Assembly: GCA_012845835.1 (NCBI GenBank)
Contig: JABAKD010000008.1
Span: forward strand, 11,901,980 to 11,965,979
Length of the DNA: 64,000 nucleotides
Direction: 5' to 3'
DNA from: Undaria pinnatifida
Taxonomy: Eukaryota; Sar; Phaeophyceae; Laminariales; Alariaceae
The position numbers and the translations under genes were made by a program. The notes under the pieces are model-generated. The model was not told the DNA's origin and made no database searches. It was given only the letters and a program-made list of their open reading frames with translations. Numbering within the stretch: position 1 is the first letter of the stretch; every line of letters begins with the position of its first letter. Positions 35,801 to 45,618 of the stretch are shown piece after piece.

Positions 35801-36385
35801 CGCATCCGACGGGGTGAACTTAGACCCCGCGTATAGGGGGATCTCCACCACGACGAAGTCAGAGGGGCTCTGCTTCAAGACAGCCCCGTATAGCGCCGGC
35901 ACGATGGTTCTCTCTAACACGCTGTGTGAGATCCCTAGGGTGCTGCTGCTGCTACTGCCGTCGCTGGCGCTGGTGCTTCTGCTACTTTTAGAACCATCGG
36001 TAGTACTACCGTCGGCTTCATCTCCAAGCAGAAGGTCTTCTTGCCCGGACCCCACAGACGCAGAGGGGTTGTTGCACAAGGAGAGTGCTGTTGTTGTCGT
36101 TGTCCTTATTGCTGTTGCTGCTGTTGATGTAGTTGTTCGCCGATAAAAGGCTGAGGAGGTGTCGCTTTTGTGGCCCAAGCAAGCTCTCTGCGGTGGTGGT
36201 GATCGCCGTCGTTGTTGCTGCTGTTGCTGGAAGCTGGCCGACGTTATGCTCTTGGTCACCGGGATTCGGTTACCCAGGAGTCGATGTGCGGGCGTCTTTG
36301 TCGCTGTTGCTACTGGCGGCACGCCGTTGAAGGCTCCAGCTGGTACGCATGCGAGGGTGGCGAGAAGGATGCGATGCAGGGTCAT
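17833..36385 (-). CDS. PUS7: tRNA/mRNA pseudouridine synthase PUS7 / TruD family
   Basis: Ten minus-strand exons: 36385-35756, 29529-29346, 28730-28247, 27560-27491, 27001-26762, 26246-26038, 25284-25099, 22297-21996, 20676-20537, 18427-17833. The phases join, giving about 1012 aa after correcting one base in the last exon. TruD motifs appear in order: LKQSPSDFVVVEI; YAGSKDRRALTAQ with the catalytic Asp; SDYRYADGDLKLGQLRGNHF; GFVNFFGQQRFG; RLLFIQAYQSLLWNEAASLR; VEGDLVLVSGD; VFGVEHVVIPLAG; VMFPFNEVG; and FSLPLASYATTLL. The enzyme isomerises uridine to pseudouridine. The chosen ATG starts MTLHRILLATLACVPAGAFNG, a signal-like segment with an AGAF motif then a Ser/Thr/Arg-rich stretch, suggesting plastid or other organelle targeting. 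The last exon changes frame at a 14-G run (18107-18120). Removing one G restores it, so this is an assembly error, a pseudogene lesion or an unrecognised short intron. Several introns hold decayed copies of its own exons. Confidence 0.92.
19070..19115 (-). pseudogene. decayed copy of PUS7 exon 9 (fragment 1)
   Basis: The minus strand matches the part of exon 9 encoding GGHSQRSFDLEG: gggggccatccgcagcgc...gttcgacctggaaggcg. It lacks the rest of the exon and is not in a usable frame. It directly precedes the mariner-like MITE. Confidence 0.65.
19122..19308. mobile_element. Tc1/mariner-type MITE with TA target duplication
   Basis: 187 bp. The left end is CAGTGGGTACCCCGATTTAA and the right end is its imperfect reverse complement, TTAAATCTGGGTACAGTACCCACTG. 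TA flanks both ends (19120-19121 and 19309-19310). CAGT termini with TA duplications are typical of Tc1/mariner non-autonomous elements. No coding capacity. Confidence 0.8.
19425..19480 (-). pseudogene. decayed copy of PUS7 exon 9 (fragment 2)
   Basis: The minus strand has ggggggtaacccgcgcagcgctcgacgttgg, again matching the GGHSQRSFD-coding stretch. It is the most diverged of the copies. Confidence 0.45.
19780..19850 (-). pseudogene. decayed copy of PUS7 exon 9 with its splice donor region (fragment 3)
   Basis: The minus strand follows exon 9 from atattcctggggg through cgcagcgctcat..tgacctgga to attaccgtcacg and gcggtacgtag. It therefore includes the exon end and the intron start. Substitutions break the frame. 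Confidence 0.7.
19929..20501. repeat. 44-bp minisatellite with palindromic core
   Basis: About 13 units of roughly 44 bp with consensus gatgatctacgtagatcgtgatctgtcccaatgtgtgaatacta. Most contain the 14-bp palindrome GATCTACGTAGATC. Units differ by substitutions and short insertions. The array lies between exon 9 and its decayed copies. Confidence 0.9.
21150..21330 (-). pseudogene. decayed copy of the 3' half of PUS7 exon 8
   Basis: The minus strand parallels the functional exon at 22095-21960: ccatgcttgcgcatcagggtgtcggcggagg..., ttcggcgtggagcatgtgatgat, and ccttggcaggtgcgg with the splice donor. A TAA and length changes destroy the frame of the ETIRVSAEAARQGVFGVEH segment. It also shares about 50 bp of downstream intron. 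Confidence 0.8.
21355..21660. repeat. tandem repeat around palindrome GCGGATATCCGC
   Basis: Four to five units of about 60-70 bp with the phrase cacggattagtacggagcggatatccgccg; the 12-bp palindrome GCGGATATCCGC is kept in most. It lies inside PUS7 intron 8. Confidence 0.8.
22341..22420 (-). pseudogene. partial copy of the start of PUS7 exon 8 with acceptor (copy ii)
   Basis: Minus-strand gaaacccag|ggtaacagcggtaaaagg matches the functional acceptor and exon start at 22297. The translation keeps frame as VTAVKGDLVPLSGDCPLTP against VKAVEGDLVLVSGDRPLTA, then runs into a poly-G tract. Its AG acceptor is intact. Confidence 0.8.
22436..22735 (+). repeat. repeat family D, copy 1
   Basis: Follows a poly-G run and starts aactcatttcatgc; the body has ggagcacgtcagggtttcacc and gcgaagcgccgtgagg...cggcgagtcgcatgaa. 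Two more copies are at 22820-23110 (plus) and 27850-28130 (minus), all inside PUS7 introns. No coding capacity or clear terminal inverted repeat. Confidence 0.85.
22820..23110 (+). repeat. repeat family D, copy 2
   Basis: Starts with ggggtactcaatttgtgcatc after a poly-G run, with the same body as copy 1 through tctggtgtggccactccag. Confidence 0.85.
23456..23527 (-). pseudogene. partial copy of the start of PUS7 exon 8 (copy iii)
   Basis: The minus strand encodes VKGVEGDLILVSVNRLLP in frame against the functional VKAVEGDLVLVSGDRPLT. The splice acceptor CCCAG has become CCCAAAG, so it is probably unusable. The intron part (cctccacacagcgaa) is repeated again near 23580-23600. Confidence 0.8.
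23640..23790 (+). repeat. family E repeat, single copy
   Basis: Poly-G, then gcgtactcttta, gaccattgaccacgcatccctttcgagacgg, and agcactgttcctacctactcc...acacctccaaaatttgg...cgtttttttcc. This is the complete module seen inverted at 13310-13432. Confidence 0.8.
24426..24632 (-). pseudogene. LINE-like reverse transcriptase C-terminal relic
   Basis: A 68-codon fragment with KYLVLGCSNTTVNTALRAELG resembles the segment after the RT domain in some non-LTR retrotransposons (pattern K.LG...T.N.A.RAELG). In-frame stops follow downstream, so it is dead. Degraded sequence of the same element may extend to about 23870. Assignment rests on one motif. Confidence 0.4.
24810..25012. repeat. (CCACA/CCACG/CCACC)n pentanucleotide array
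   Basis: About 200 bp of pentamers in homogeneous blocks of CCACA, CCACG and CCACC. It lies in PUS7 intron 7 about 90 bp from exon 7. A (CCCA)n tract lies at about 25745-25822 in intron 6. Confidence 0.95.
26639..26712. repeat. 73-bp perfect-stem hairpin, possible mini-MITE
   Basis: The arms gggttgccactatagtgccgttat and ataacggcactataaaggcaacc are inverted repeats (two mismatches) around about 20 bp, between PUS7 exons 5 and 6. The tract ctatagtgccg also recurs at 26540. Confidence 0.75.
27100..27480. repeat. ACCAAACC/CCTAACC-rich low-complexity tract
   Basis: C/A-rich imperfect pentamers (aaccaagccaaacc, ctaacctaac) adjoining the exon that ends at 27491. They serve as the pyrimidine-poor strand of PUS7 intron 4. 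Confidence 0.7.
27850..28130 (-). repeat. repeat family D, copy 3 (inverted)
   Basis: Reverse complement of the copies at 22.4-23.1 kb, ending gcacaaattgagtgc followed by a poly-C run, in PUS7 intron 3. Confidence 0.85.
31121..31812 (+). mobile_element. family F non-autonomous element, longest copy
   Basis: Starts cattccgtcagtcgaaaacggccc and ends with gtcggtcgaaaaaagctgagtcg. Inside are duplicated 'agccgacagccgccaaagct' phrases and a hairpin cgctgacttg/caagtcagcg. No transposase is encoded. Confidence 0.8.
32361..32637. mobile_element. family F MITE with clear terminal inverted repeats
   Basis: The left end atttctgacacagtcggatt and the right end, reversed (atttcttacacggtcggatt), match over about 40 bp through the cagtcgaaaacggcc-like block. 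The internal part matches the left portion of the 31121 copy. This is the shortest complete-looking member. Confidence 0.85.
34264..34580 (+). mobile_element. family F element, 3'-truncated copy
   Basis: Begins atttcttacacagcagtcggattcc and proceeds through gaggcggttggtgtgagggag, cgcgttgtccgcgagcaacgcg and agccgccaaagct, then stops. Confidence 0.8.
35284..35695 (+). mobile_element. family F element, 5'-truncated copy with nested terminus
   Basis: Contains the right half of the 31121 copy (gtgatgatacacgctgctggcg... gtcagcgtcggcgccgtg). It is followed by gaccgtgtaagaaagcccgatttgggc and a second terminus ggccatttcttacagtcgg, implying insertion of family members next to or into each other. Confidence 0.75.
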
Positions 36386-38847
36386 CGTACAGCAGTGCCG
36401 ACTTCTCTGCGTTGGTTTGGTTTGAACCACAGACACCTTTGCTTGCCTTTGGAGCTCTTACTCTGCCTAGCTGTCTCTCTCGTTTATTTCTTGTGTGGGA
36501 CTTTGACATGTATTATTAATAGTTCGAAAGATAGCCGAAGGCCTGAGCTGGGCTGGCTCAAGAGGCTGCTATCGACTAGAAAGGATGGTGCGCCTGCTTG
36601 GCGTGGCTAGATCATGATCTCAAGATCCAGGTGTTCCACACCACATGTACAGAATAATGTAATAAGGGATAGGGGTGGTAAGTCCCCTGAATATTTAAAA
36701 AGCGTTATTGTCCACCTCAGCAGCAGTGATGGATTGGGTCACAATCAGTGAAGAGGCGAGTCAGGTCACAGCTGTGCTGGTGAAAGAAACCGCCTGCGAA
36801 ACTCACATTGCGCTTGCTTCAGCTATCCACCTCACAGCACAGCAGCGCATCTATCCACCTTCCTTTCGCTGGAGGCAGAGCGACACGCGTTCCCGAGGAC
36901 GGCAGATTGACAGCTGTCCACCTGCGATATCTTGCTGAAGACAAAAAAACACTCGAACGTCGACCGCCTCTCACACAGGCAGCGGAACTTACAGCAGTAG
37001 GTAAGTGCAAGTCTACAACAACAGCAGGCGTGGCAGCTGTGTCTGTGATGACCAACTAGCCTAGTGTGTACGAATCTTTTTTAAGAGATGATCATGGCTC
37101 TGCTGTGTGCCTGTGTGTCGCCCCGATCGGCAGCAACAGCAGACTGAGAGCGCGGTGGAGCGAGCGCCGCGCTGTTCCCGCCCCAGAGTCCTTGTTGCGG
37201 TGCGTGCTCACGCGAATAGATCCCGTACTTTTGCTGACGTGCGCCGTTATGATTTTTCATGCTCGTATCATGTTGGTCGAGGCATCGGTCGAGACAACAC
37301 AGTAGTATTAATAGTATTAACAGTATAGTATCATGACCAGGTAAGCTTTTTCCCGTGTCTCGCTTTTTTCTAGATCGCTTGTTTTGTTTTCGAGTAATTT
37401 CGCGTATCAGACCACACAGCTCGACCCCGCTCTCTCATTCGCATGCTTCTGCTTCGGTCTAGCCGCTTGATGTTGACGTGGGTTCTGATTTATCCACCAA
37501 ATTATTGTCAGCTGTCTTGTCTGCCCGCATAGCAGCAGCAAGAAGAGCAGTAAGTAGTGGGTCTGGCGAAAATGTACAACCAGCAGCCCGCGCGTTGCGT
37601 GGAGTATTGGTGGATATGAGGCCAACTTTTTCCTGTACTGCGGGCCTCGCCGATGAAAAGCCGACCCCCATTTATGCTACTCACTGCTCTGTTGGTGCTA
37701 CTCCCACTCCACCCGCATGCGGGTATGATTGATTGTGATTCGTTGCCTCTCTTGACGTATCTCTTTTGACAATAATGGTGGTCCAGCATTCCCAATCTTC
37801 TGGTTAACTTCTGTTTGTAACCAGTACCTTGCTCTGTAGTCTAGACTATGAGTAGCAGCGTTTGTTTCGCCTGTTGATACTTTCCGGTGTACTTCGTTGA
37901 GGCAAAGACTCTACGGTAACGTCTTATGGGATGATAGAAAAGGCGAGCTTCGTAATACACGATGGCTGCTGCCGCTGGATCGTATATAGTCTAGAGAGCA
38001 GACCAGCAGCAGCATATATATGGTATGATGAGCCGTGTGACGACGCGCGTTTTGTGTCGTGCTCGGGTTTCGCGGTGCTTGAACACTTGTCTGCTCTGGC
38101 GCCGCTGCGTGGTGGGGCGGGCGTGACGATGTGACGATAAAGCGCCCGGACAAGACCAAGTATAATACCGGAGAATGAATGTGTTCGGCGTTCCCAAGGC
38201 CCAAGCACACCAGATCATGTTTTAAAGAAATATATGTTGACGACGTATAGGGACGGACTGCTGCTGTAATTTTGTGTGCTGGTTCTGAAGTGCCCTGCTG
38301 TATGTACGTATGCATACCAAAACCAACTATACTGCGGATAGCGTGTGCTTGTATTGCTGGTGCTGCGTGCAGCGTTGATGAACACGTGTTTTGTCGTTTC
38401 GTCGTTTTACGTTGCAGTAGTTGTTGTTGGTCGTTGGTGTCGGATGTTGGTGTATGACGTCCGCCCTTCTTGCCTGACTAATGGTGGTTTGGTCGGTGAC
38501 CGGCTGCTTGACGTTCAATTCTCAAATGTTCAACCTTCAATCAATCGTTGAGAATGGTCGTTCCAGAATTTAGGGGTACTCAGTCTATAAATATTAATAG
38601 AAGCTGCTTGTACTGCCGAGAGAAATGTCACGTACACGTGCAAAACAGTTAAGTGCAGTGAGCCTCTACGGTACACCTGTCTTGGGTTTTACGTAGGATG
38701 AACAACGGAATACGGAGAGAATTTTGATACACACAGAGTTGTAATGTGGTGGACCAAGTTTTCAACCAAAAAATAAGCGTCGGATTTTTTCGGGACAATT
38801 TTTTTCTTTTTTTGTTTTAAGGCTGGGGTCGCGTAAGGTCAGGGTAC

Positions 38848-39215
38848 TGTTGAGGTATTTGTGGGGTATTAGTCCGTTTCACCACTTGCAAAAAGAGGTT
38901 AGCCAGTACGAGTAGCTTACCCAAACTAAGCCTTACAACACTCTTCCCCCTGAAACGGCGGGATACCAGGTCGGCCGGATATATGGGCGGACTTGTCAAT
39001 TATCCAAGCCGTTTCATTTCCTGGGTATACCGGGGAGAGTATTTTTCAAGTTCGACATGGGGAAAGTCTGAAAAAGTTTATTTTTGGTGGATGTGGGATT
39101 TGAACCCACGACCCAAAAACCCACGGTTCTGCCGACGACGCAAATGGTGGGGTATTAGTCCGTTTGACCACTTGCGAAAGGTTAACCAGTAGCTTACCCA
39201 AACTAAGCCTTATAA
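38848..39215 (-). repeat. tRNA-tailed short repeat with partial second copy
   Basis: A full unit followed by about 75 bp of the next unit, so the ggggtattagtccgttt...aactaagccttataac segment flanks the body on both sides like a short terminal direct repeat. The minus strand carries gtgggttcaaatcccacatccacca. Confidence 0.75.
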
Positions 39216-39274
39216 CAGTACCTTCTTTAGCACTTATTCGATGAAACGGTTGACATACTCTTCATTCTAAGAAT

Positions 39275-40335
39275 AAAAATACACTCCTCCAGCTGTGAGA
39301 TCGAAGATTTTGTCGAAACTCATCTTTGCAAGCTGGACATACTCTTCATTCTAGAAATAAAATTAAAAATACACTCCTCCAGCTGTGATGAGATCGAAGA
39401 TTTTGTCGAAGCTCATCTTTTGCAAGCTGTGTTGTGATACTAGATGCCGGTCGCCCCGGTGGCGTATCAGGTTATCCTCGAGCCTGGTATAGATCAGTTT
39501 CGAGAATTCGAGCCCCGCCGAGTGCATACTCGTATAAATTCGTTTTTGGAACTTTTTCTTATGCACAATTCGACTCGCGGAAAGCGCGAGAGCGTGAGTT
39601 AGCAACACTCGATGGAAAATCGACGAGCAGTGGGATTGCTAAACCCTGTGCGCGATAAAAATTGAAGGCAAGAACCGGGGGGGAGAAGGGACGACACCTG
39701 TGACCAAGGCTTGTCCAGAAGCTGGAAAGTAAAAGTGTGAAAAAATAAAAAAAAACTACTCCGATCGCGCGTATCACTGAATGTGTGTCCTCGTCAAGGA
39801 TGTAGGTCGGCGACTCCCCTTGGAACCACAGCAGTGTAGCTTGTACCAGGGTCAACAGGGTGATGGTAGTCAGTCTGTGCGCGGAAACTATAAACCCCTT
39901 TTTTGAGGGGGACAAAATCTGACAGCTGTGGAAGGAAATGCATCAGTTTATCAAGTGTATCCGGTAAATCGTATAAGCGGTGAGGGGAGGGCGGAGTTTT
40001 TAAGGGCGTGGGGGCCTGGGTTTGAACAAGAGGGAGCAGGGGGGGTGGGGTGGGGGGGGGGGCTACTCAATCTGTGCGCGGAACCGAAAAATCCTTTGAA
40101 TCCGTCAAGAGGGCAAACCTGACGGTTTTGGAAGGAATGCATCAGTTTATCATGTATATCCTTTAAGTCGTACAACCAGTGAGTACAGGGCGGAGTGTTC
40201 GAAGGGGTGGGGGGGGGTTGGGGCGGGGGGGGGGGGGGGGGGGGGGGAAGGAAGGGCGATCTCCAACAGCTTTAGGTCGCATAGATGTAGGGGTTTGCTC
40301 TACGCGTGGTGTTAGGTCTAGGCGATGGTGCGTAG
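39275..40335 (+). repeat. dispersed repeat family C, copy 2
   Basis: Matches 7082-7890, with the opening ctccagctgtgagatcgaagattttgtcgaa phrase duplicated (about 39250-39335 and 39345-39440). It has a G-rich run before ctactcaatctgtgcgcgg. Confidence 0.8.
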
Positions 40336-41744
40336 TCTTTGTGTAATACATACCCTAACCCTATCCCTAACCCAATGAAACGCAACCAACTAGTGTAGGG
40401 TGAAACCCTCTTCGTCTCGTACACAGACAGTGTGCGTCAACCGTTTTCTCGAGTAAGTGGTAAGCTCTACGTGAGGGTTTGGGGTTAGGTTTAGACTAGG
40501 GTCGACAGAAGTGCTTTGGGCTGTTTTTTTTTTATACTCCGAGTAATATTTTTCGAGTTTTTTCTTTTCCTAATATTGGAAGCAAACGTGGGTCGAAGCA
40601 ACTTCACCGATTTCCATGATTGATCCTAGATGATAGTCTAGAATTGCGGCAACGGAGTCTGCGTACGTACTGTCAAGGGAGTCTGGCAGGGCCGAGTGAT
40701 CCACGCTAAAACGCTCTTACTTCGGGGAGTAGTACGGTAGTATGGTGTCTGTCAAGGGGGGGAAAGTTAGTACTGCTGTAAATTGGCTGGAGTTCCCGCC
40801 TAGCTGCTCATATTAGAAGTAGTGATTGGCTGACGAATCCAGCCAACTAACTGAATTTGGTCCGCTAGTTGGCTAACTACGTAGCCGCGCCAGCCAACTG
40901 GATTTAGTCCGCTAGGTGGTTGACTAGCCGCGCCAGCTAACTATATTTTATAAAAAGTATTTCAAGGATGTCAGCCGTGAGTTCGACGAACTTCGGGTCA
41001 ATACTCATCTTTGCAAGCTGCGTTGTTTTTATACGCTATTTTTTTTAATTATTCTAACAACGTCAGCTGTGAGTTGGACAAATTTTGGGTCGATACTCAA
41101 TCTTTGCAAGCTGCGTAGTACACCGGTCGCCCGTTTTTGGTCTCATGTTGCGCTCAACAAGTATGATACAGGGGCCAAGTTTCGCTCCAGCTAAGGTTTG
41201 ATCACGAAACAGATACCAGGTACACAGTTTACCGGGTATCAGAGTTTGTGGGGATGCGCGAATATTTATGATAATGTCGTTCCCGTTGCCGTTGGGGGTC
41301 TCACGGCATAGCGGGCTACCATATAGATTCGGTAAAAGATACCCCACAATTGTTAAGTGTTTCGGTCTATTGACCACAAGAATATTCTCCTCGTACCACG
41401 GCACTTACCTATACATCTTACATCTCTCACTGGTGTCATCGTGAGTTAACCCCTTTACAACTGGAAACCCGTTTTGGGGGACAAAATTACTTGGATTTAG
41501 TATAGGGAGGGGTTCGGGGGCTCTAAAAGGGTTGACGGTAAAAAAAAAAAATTCTCGTGAGGCACGCAGCAGCAGCAGCACACCGCCCGTGAAATATTAT
41601 TACACAAAAATAACATGACCTGGTAGGAAATAGACCGCGGTCCCTTCGACAACAACACGAGTACGATAGAGAATGGATTGTCGATCTCGGGCGATTCAAA
41701 AACGGTTCATAGCTAACAAACACCATATATAGCTTACATGCACA

Positions 41745-42045
41745 AATTGCCCCTTCCCCCCCCCCACCCCCGCCCCCCTCCAAACCCGCTCGCTTTTGAT
41801 CAAAACCAGGCCCCCTTTCCCTTCACAGCTGTCAGATTTTGTCCCCCTCAGAAACGGGTTTTATAGTTTCCGCGCACAGACTGACTAAAATCATACTGTT
41901 GACCCTGATAGCTACACTGTAGTTGTAAGGGGAGTCGCCGACCTATATCCACACAACTCGTAATGCGCGCGATCGGAGTATCACACACAGCTTGCAAAGA
42001 TGAGTTTCGACGAAATCTTCGATCTCACAGCTGGATGGAGTGTAT
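41745..42045 (-). repeat. dispersed repeat family C, copy 3 (inverted, truncated)
   Basis: The reverse complement contains the same phrases: cgacgaaatcttcgatctcacagctgg at one end, gtttatagtttccgcgcacaga, and a gcacaaattg-poly-C end. Confidence 0.8.
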
Positions 42046-42654
42046 TTTATTTTTTTATAATATATGTCATACCCTCCGTGGTTTTGGATGAATTGCCAAC
42101 TACAGCAGTAGTACTGCTGCTGCTGCTGTGTTACACACGGAAAAACAATCTGTGCTCTACGAAGTTTCATTTCTCAGCCTTCCTCGTGGTCTTCGCTCAC
42201 TGTAGTTTAGATACATACATACATTAGCAGCTCGGGGCGAGCATCACTCGAACACCCGGGCTAGAGGTGATCATCATCCACTGGACACTGAACGTACTAA
42301 CGGGAGAGATATCTGTGTGCGCGCAGCGTGGCATTAGCTGTTGATTGATACTATGCTTGGAAACGCTGAGGAAAAAAATCGTATCCCATACCAAACAAAA
42401 CCCAAGCGCGGAGAATAGCTTTTAGCTGGCACCACCGCAGCTAACTAAAATAATAGCTGACCAACGAAGTAGCGAGCTGGCGACTTCAATTTAGTATAGA
42501 AACCCATGTCCATAGTGAAAGTGCTGTCGTCTGACATATTTCTTGCGGCCAGCATATGACGCAACACGCAATACGTATACGCTCGTATACGGCGGTGGTA
42601 GCACTCCGTTGTACTGACTTCTATCATATGGTTTCAATATGGTATCAATCAGGT

Positions 42655-43028
42655 GTTGAGGTATAAGTGGGGTATTAGTCCGTTCGACCACTTGCAAAAG
42701 GTTAACCGATAGCTTACCCAAACTAAGCCTTATAACATTCTTCCCCGCTGAAACGGCGGGATACTAGGTCGGCCGGATAAACGGGCGGATCTGCCAATCA
42801 TCCAAAACGTTTCCTTTCCTGGGTATACCGGCGAGAGTGATTTTCAAGTTCGAAATGGGGAAAGTCTGAAAAAGTTTATCATTGGTGGATGTGGGATTCG
42901 AACCCACGACCCAAAAAAAACATGGTCCTGTCGACAACGCCATTTGTTAAGGTATAAGTGGGGTATTAGTCCGTTTGACCACTTGCAAAAGGTTAACCAG
43001 TAGCTTACCCAAACTAAGCCTTATAACA
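42655..43028 (-). repeat. tRNA-tailed short repeat with partial second copy
   Basis: Same architecture as 38848-39215. The minus strand reads gtgggttcgaatcccacatccacca, the best preserved T-arm/CCA of the family, with perfect B-box GGTTCGAATCC. The flanking 75-bp direct repeats begin gtataagtggggtattagtcc. Confidence 0.8.
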
Positions 43029-45618
43029 CAAGTATATCAGGAGACGGTCAGTCAAGGGAAAACGTCCATCGGTCAAGCGTGTCAAACCAATCGTTCCACG
43101 CTAAAGCCTGGTAGTGTGCCGTCAGTCAAGGTAAAACTGGAAAAATTGCCGTCGGTCTAAAGGGTCAAAGTGCCGTCTTTTGACATATTTGAATCTCGAT
43201 AGGACGAATGACCTGTCTGTGTGATCGTACTCAGTTCAATGTCATGATGACAGGACAGGACGGCAAATGTGCCTGTGGTTGATGGTTGGTTTGATATGAT
43301 ATGACGTGAGTGATGTAGCTGTCATCTGTCATCCTTGATTTTCAATATTAGTAGTTGATTGGCTGGATATATGATAAATTAACGGCCACAGCTGCAAGAA
43401 AGCAGCAGCTGCAGTTCCTGTTTCCTGCCCTCGGGGTGGTATGTTTCTGTCACCGTCACCCGTTGTGCTCGGCACTCGGGCCGTTCTCGTACTTCGACAG
43501 CAGCCGTATGCGGTATGATGTACAGTTTTCGTGCGCAGAACAAGGCCGAACGTCTTAGTCCTGTTGACCCTGGCATTGGCAGGGGAGTGACCGACCTGTA
43601 TCCTTCACGAGGGTATACACCCCCCCGTAACACGCGCGATCGAAGTATCAGATACAGCTTGCCAAGATGAACTTTCGATCAATTTGCTTTTTGGTCAATC
43701 TCACACACACAGCTCAACTGTAGATTTTCAATTTTTTTTTAGATATGCCGGCGGTACTCTAGTATGGGGTACTTGGTATCATACCGTGTGTGTTCTTGAC
43801 ATCAAGACTGAGCTTCCACCCATCTAATATACATACGGTACAACCAGTGTCCGTGCTGATTCCCCCACCTATGGAGACGAGCTCTGTGCTCACAAACTAC
43901 GAAACAGAGACGGGCCTTTGCAATGCAGGTGATATGGCCATGCAATGCTGAACGCAATGAGTACGGAGGTGGAACATACGCGAGCCAGAGCACCAGACTG
44001 TGTGCAAGGAAGAAAGAAGAGGAGAAAAAACGAAAAGGAGAGAAAAAATGGAACGAAGGAAAAAAACGGAAAGGAAAGCAGCGGGGGAGGGAAGAAGTAC
44101 CCAAGAAGTAAAGGCATTGAGTGAAACAAAACGGCAAGACAATAGGAAAAACTGAACAAAACAGCCAGCCAGCCACAAAGCAGATGGTGACACTCAGACA
44201 GCGTGGGAGGCAGCAACCGTACTGGGTTCCGAAAGCACCTACTGTAGCAGTAGGAGCGTTGCCACATGATCTTGTCGCCTTCTTTGTAATGCTTCGGACG
44301 ATAGTGAGGGGTGTCCATGCCGTCATCGTCGCCGCCGTACACAACACAAAAATACGAAACTAGATAATAAAGCAAGCAAAAAATCACAGCAACAACGCAG
44401 ATGACACCGTCCAATCGGCGTTGAGGCAGCATCCGAGCTGGGTTCTGAATGCAATATTTCTATAGGGTTTGGAGCATTGGTGCTGGTTTGTCCTGTACTT
44501 CGTGTTTCTAACGACGGCGGTGCCCATATCAACCCTATTCGCCTCCATATCCCCCAAGGGTATCCTAAAGGAAACATGAGGGAAAAGCAAAAGGCACGAA
44601 GGGACAAAGAAGTGGACAGAAGGGAAAAAAAAAGGAAACTCGACAAGGACCAGCATGCCGGCGGTGATAATACCGCGGTAACCGACACCCCTCCCCCCCC
44701 CACCCGAGCCCCCCGCCGAGAGGGATGGAGCAGGCAATCCCAAAGTAAAGCCTAAATGGAGCCACAGGCAACATCTCTCAACCAAGGCCGAAACGAATTA
44801 GATTCAAGGTAGTCGAAGCAGTTTGAAGGTCGTAGTGAGGTTATACCTACTAGTCGGCCTACTACCTTGCTACCCTGTCTTGCCGTCTCCCAGCGGTTTC
44901 CCTGCGCCCCCCCCCCCCGCCCCCCCCCCCCCCACGTTTGGGCGCCGTACATCCGGACTGCACGGCGCTCCGAGCTCGTTTTGCCTCCTCTACATGCCAT
45001 CTGGCCATGAACCGCTCGGCTGCTTCCAGGGCCCCCCGGTACCAGTTGCGCGCCTTCTTTGCTGCATGGACCCACAGTACAGCAGTTTCAACTTAGACCT
45101 GACGTGTGAAGCCTTCGATGGATCGAAGCACGTGAGGTCGTCTCTTGGGTTCTGAACCAGTTGTCGGCGGTCCAACTGGTCCCGGGTTTTCCCCTCGGGC
45201 TGTCTGTGTAAACATCCCGACTGGGTAAATTGCCCCTCCCTCGCTCAGCCGTATCATTGTCCCCGCGAGAAAGAGCAGCCGTTTCTGGATGGTCGCTTCG
45301 ATGCTCTCGTACAGTCATGAGTACGAAATACAGTCTTATCTCTGGTGCAAGAACCTGTTTTTGCACCTTTTTGTTGCTGCCGCCGCCGCGTCAGCTATAC
45401 GACATGCCATTAATATTTTCAACAATCATGTTTGAGCGGTCCTTCGCTGCCTGGGACTCGCATATCTTAACCCTCGTCTTTCCTTCCTTCCGCCCCCCCC
45501 TCTCCCCCCCCCTCCCTTCCCAATCATGGCTACCCAAAGACGACAGGCTATCACACAGACAGCTCCTGCTGTTTATACGCACTTGCACGGCTCTAGGGCC
45601 TGTGAGTGAGGGGACCAG

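Larger units (their letters stand above)
36386..45618. other. 9.2-kb intergenic region, repeats only
   Basis: I recognise no gene with confidence. Besides the elements listed separately it has 'tgcaagctg' repeat copies (about 40955-41022 and 41052-41118), a CCCTAA-like stretch (40351-40373) and a 50-bp direct repeat ccaact...ggtccgctag (about 40840-40935). The 36.4-38.8 kb part contains ordinary mid-GC sequence, possibly including the PUS7 promoter next to 36386. A weak exon-like minus-strand segment lies near 44230-44430. Confidence 0.55.
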
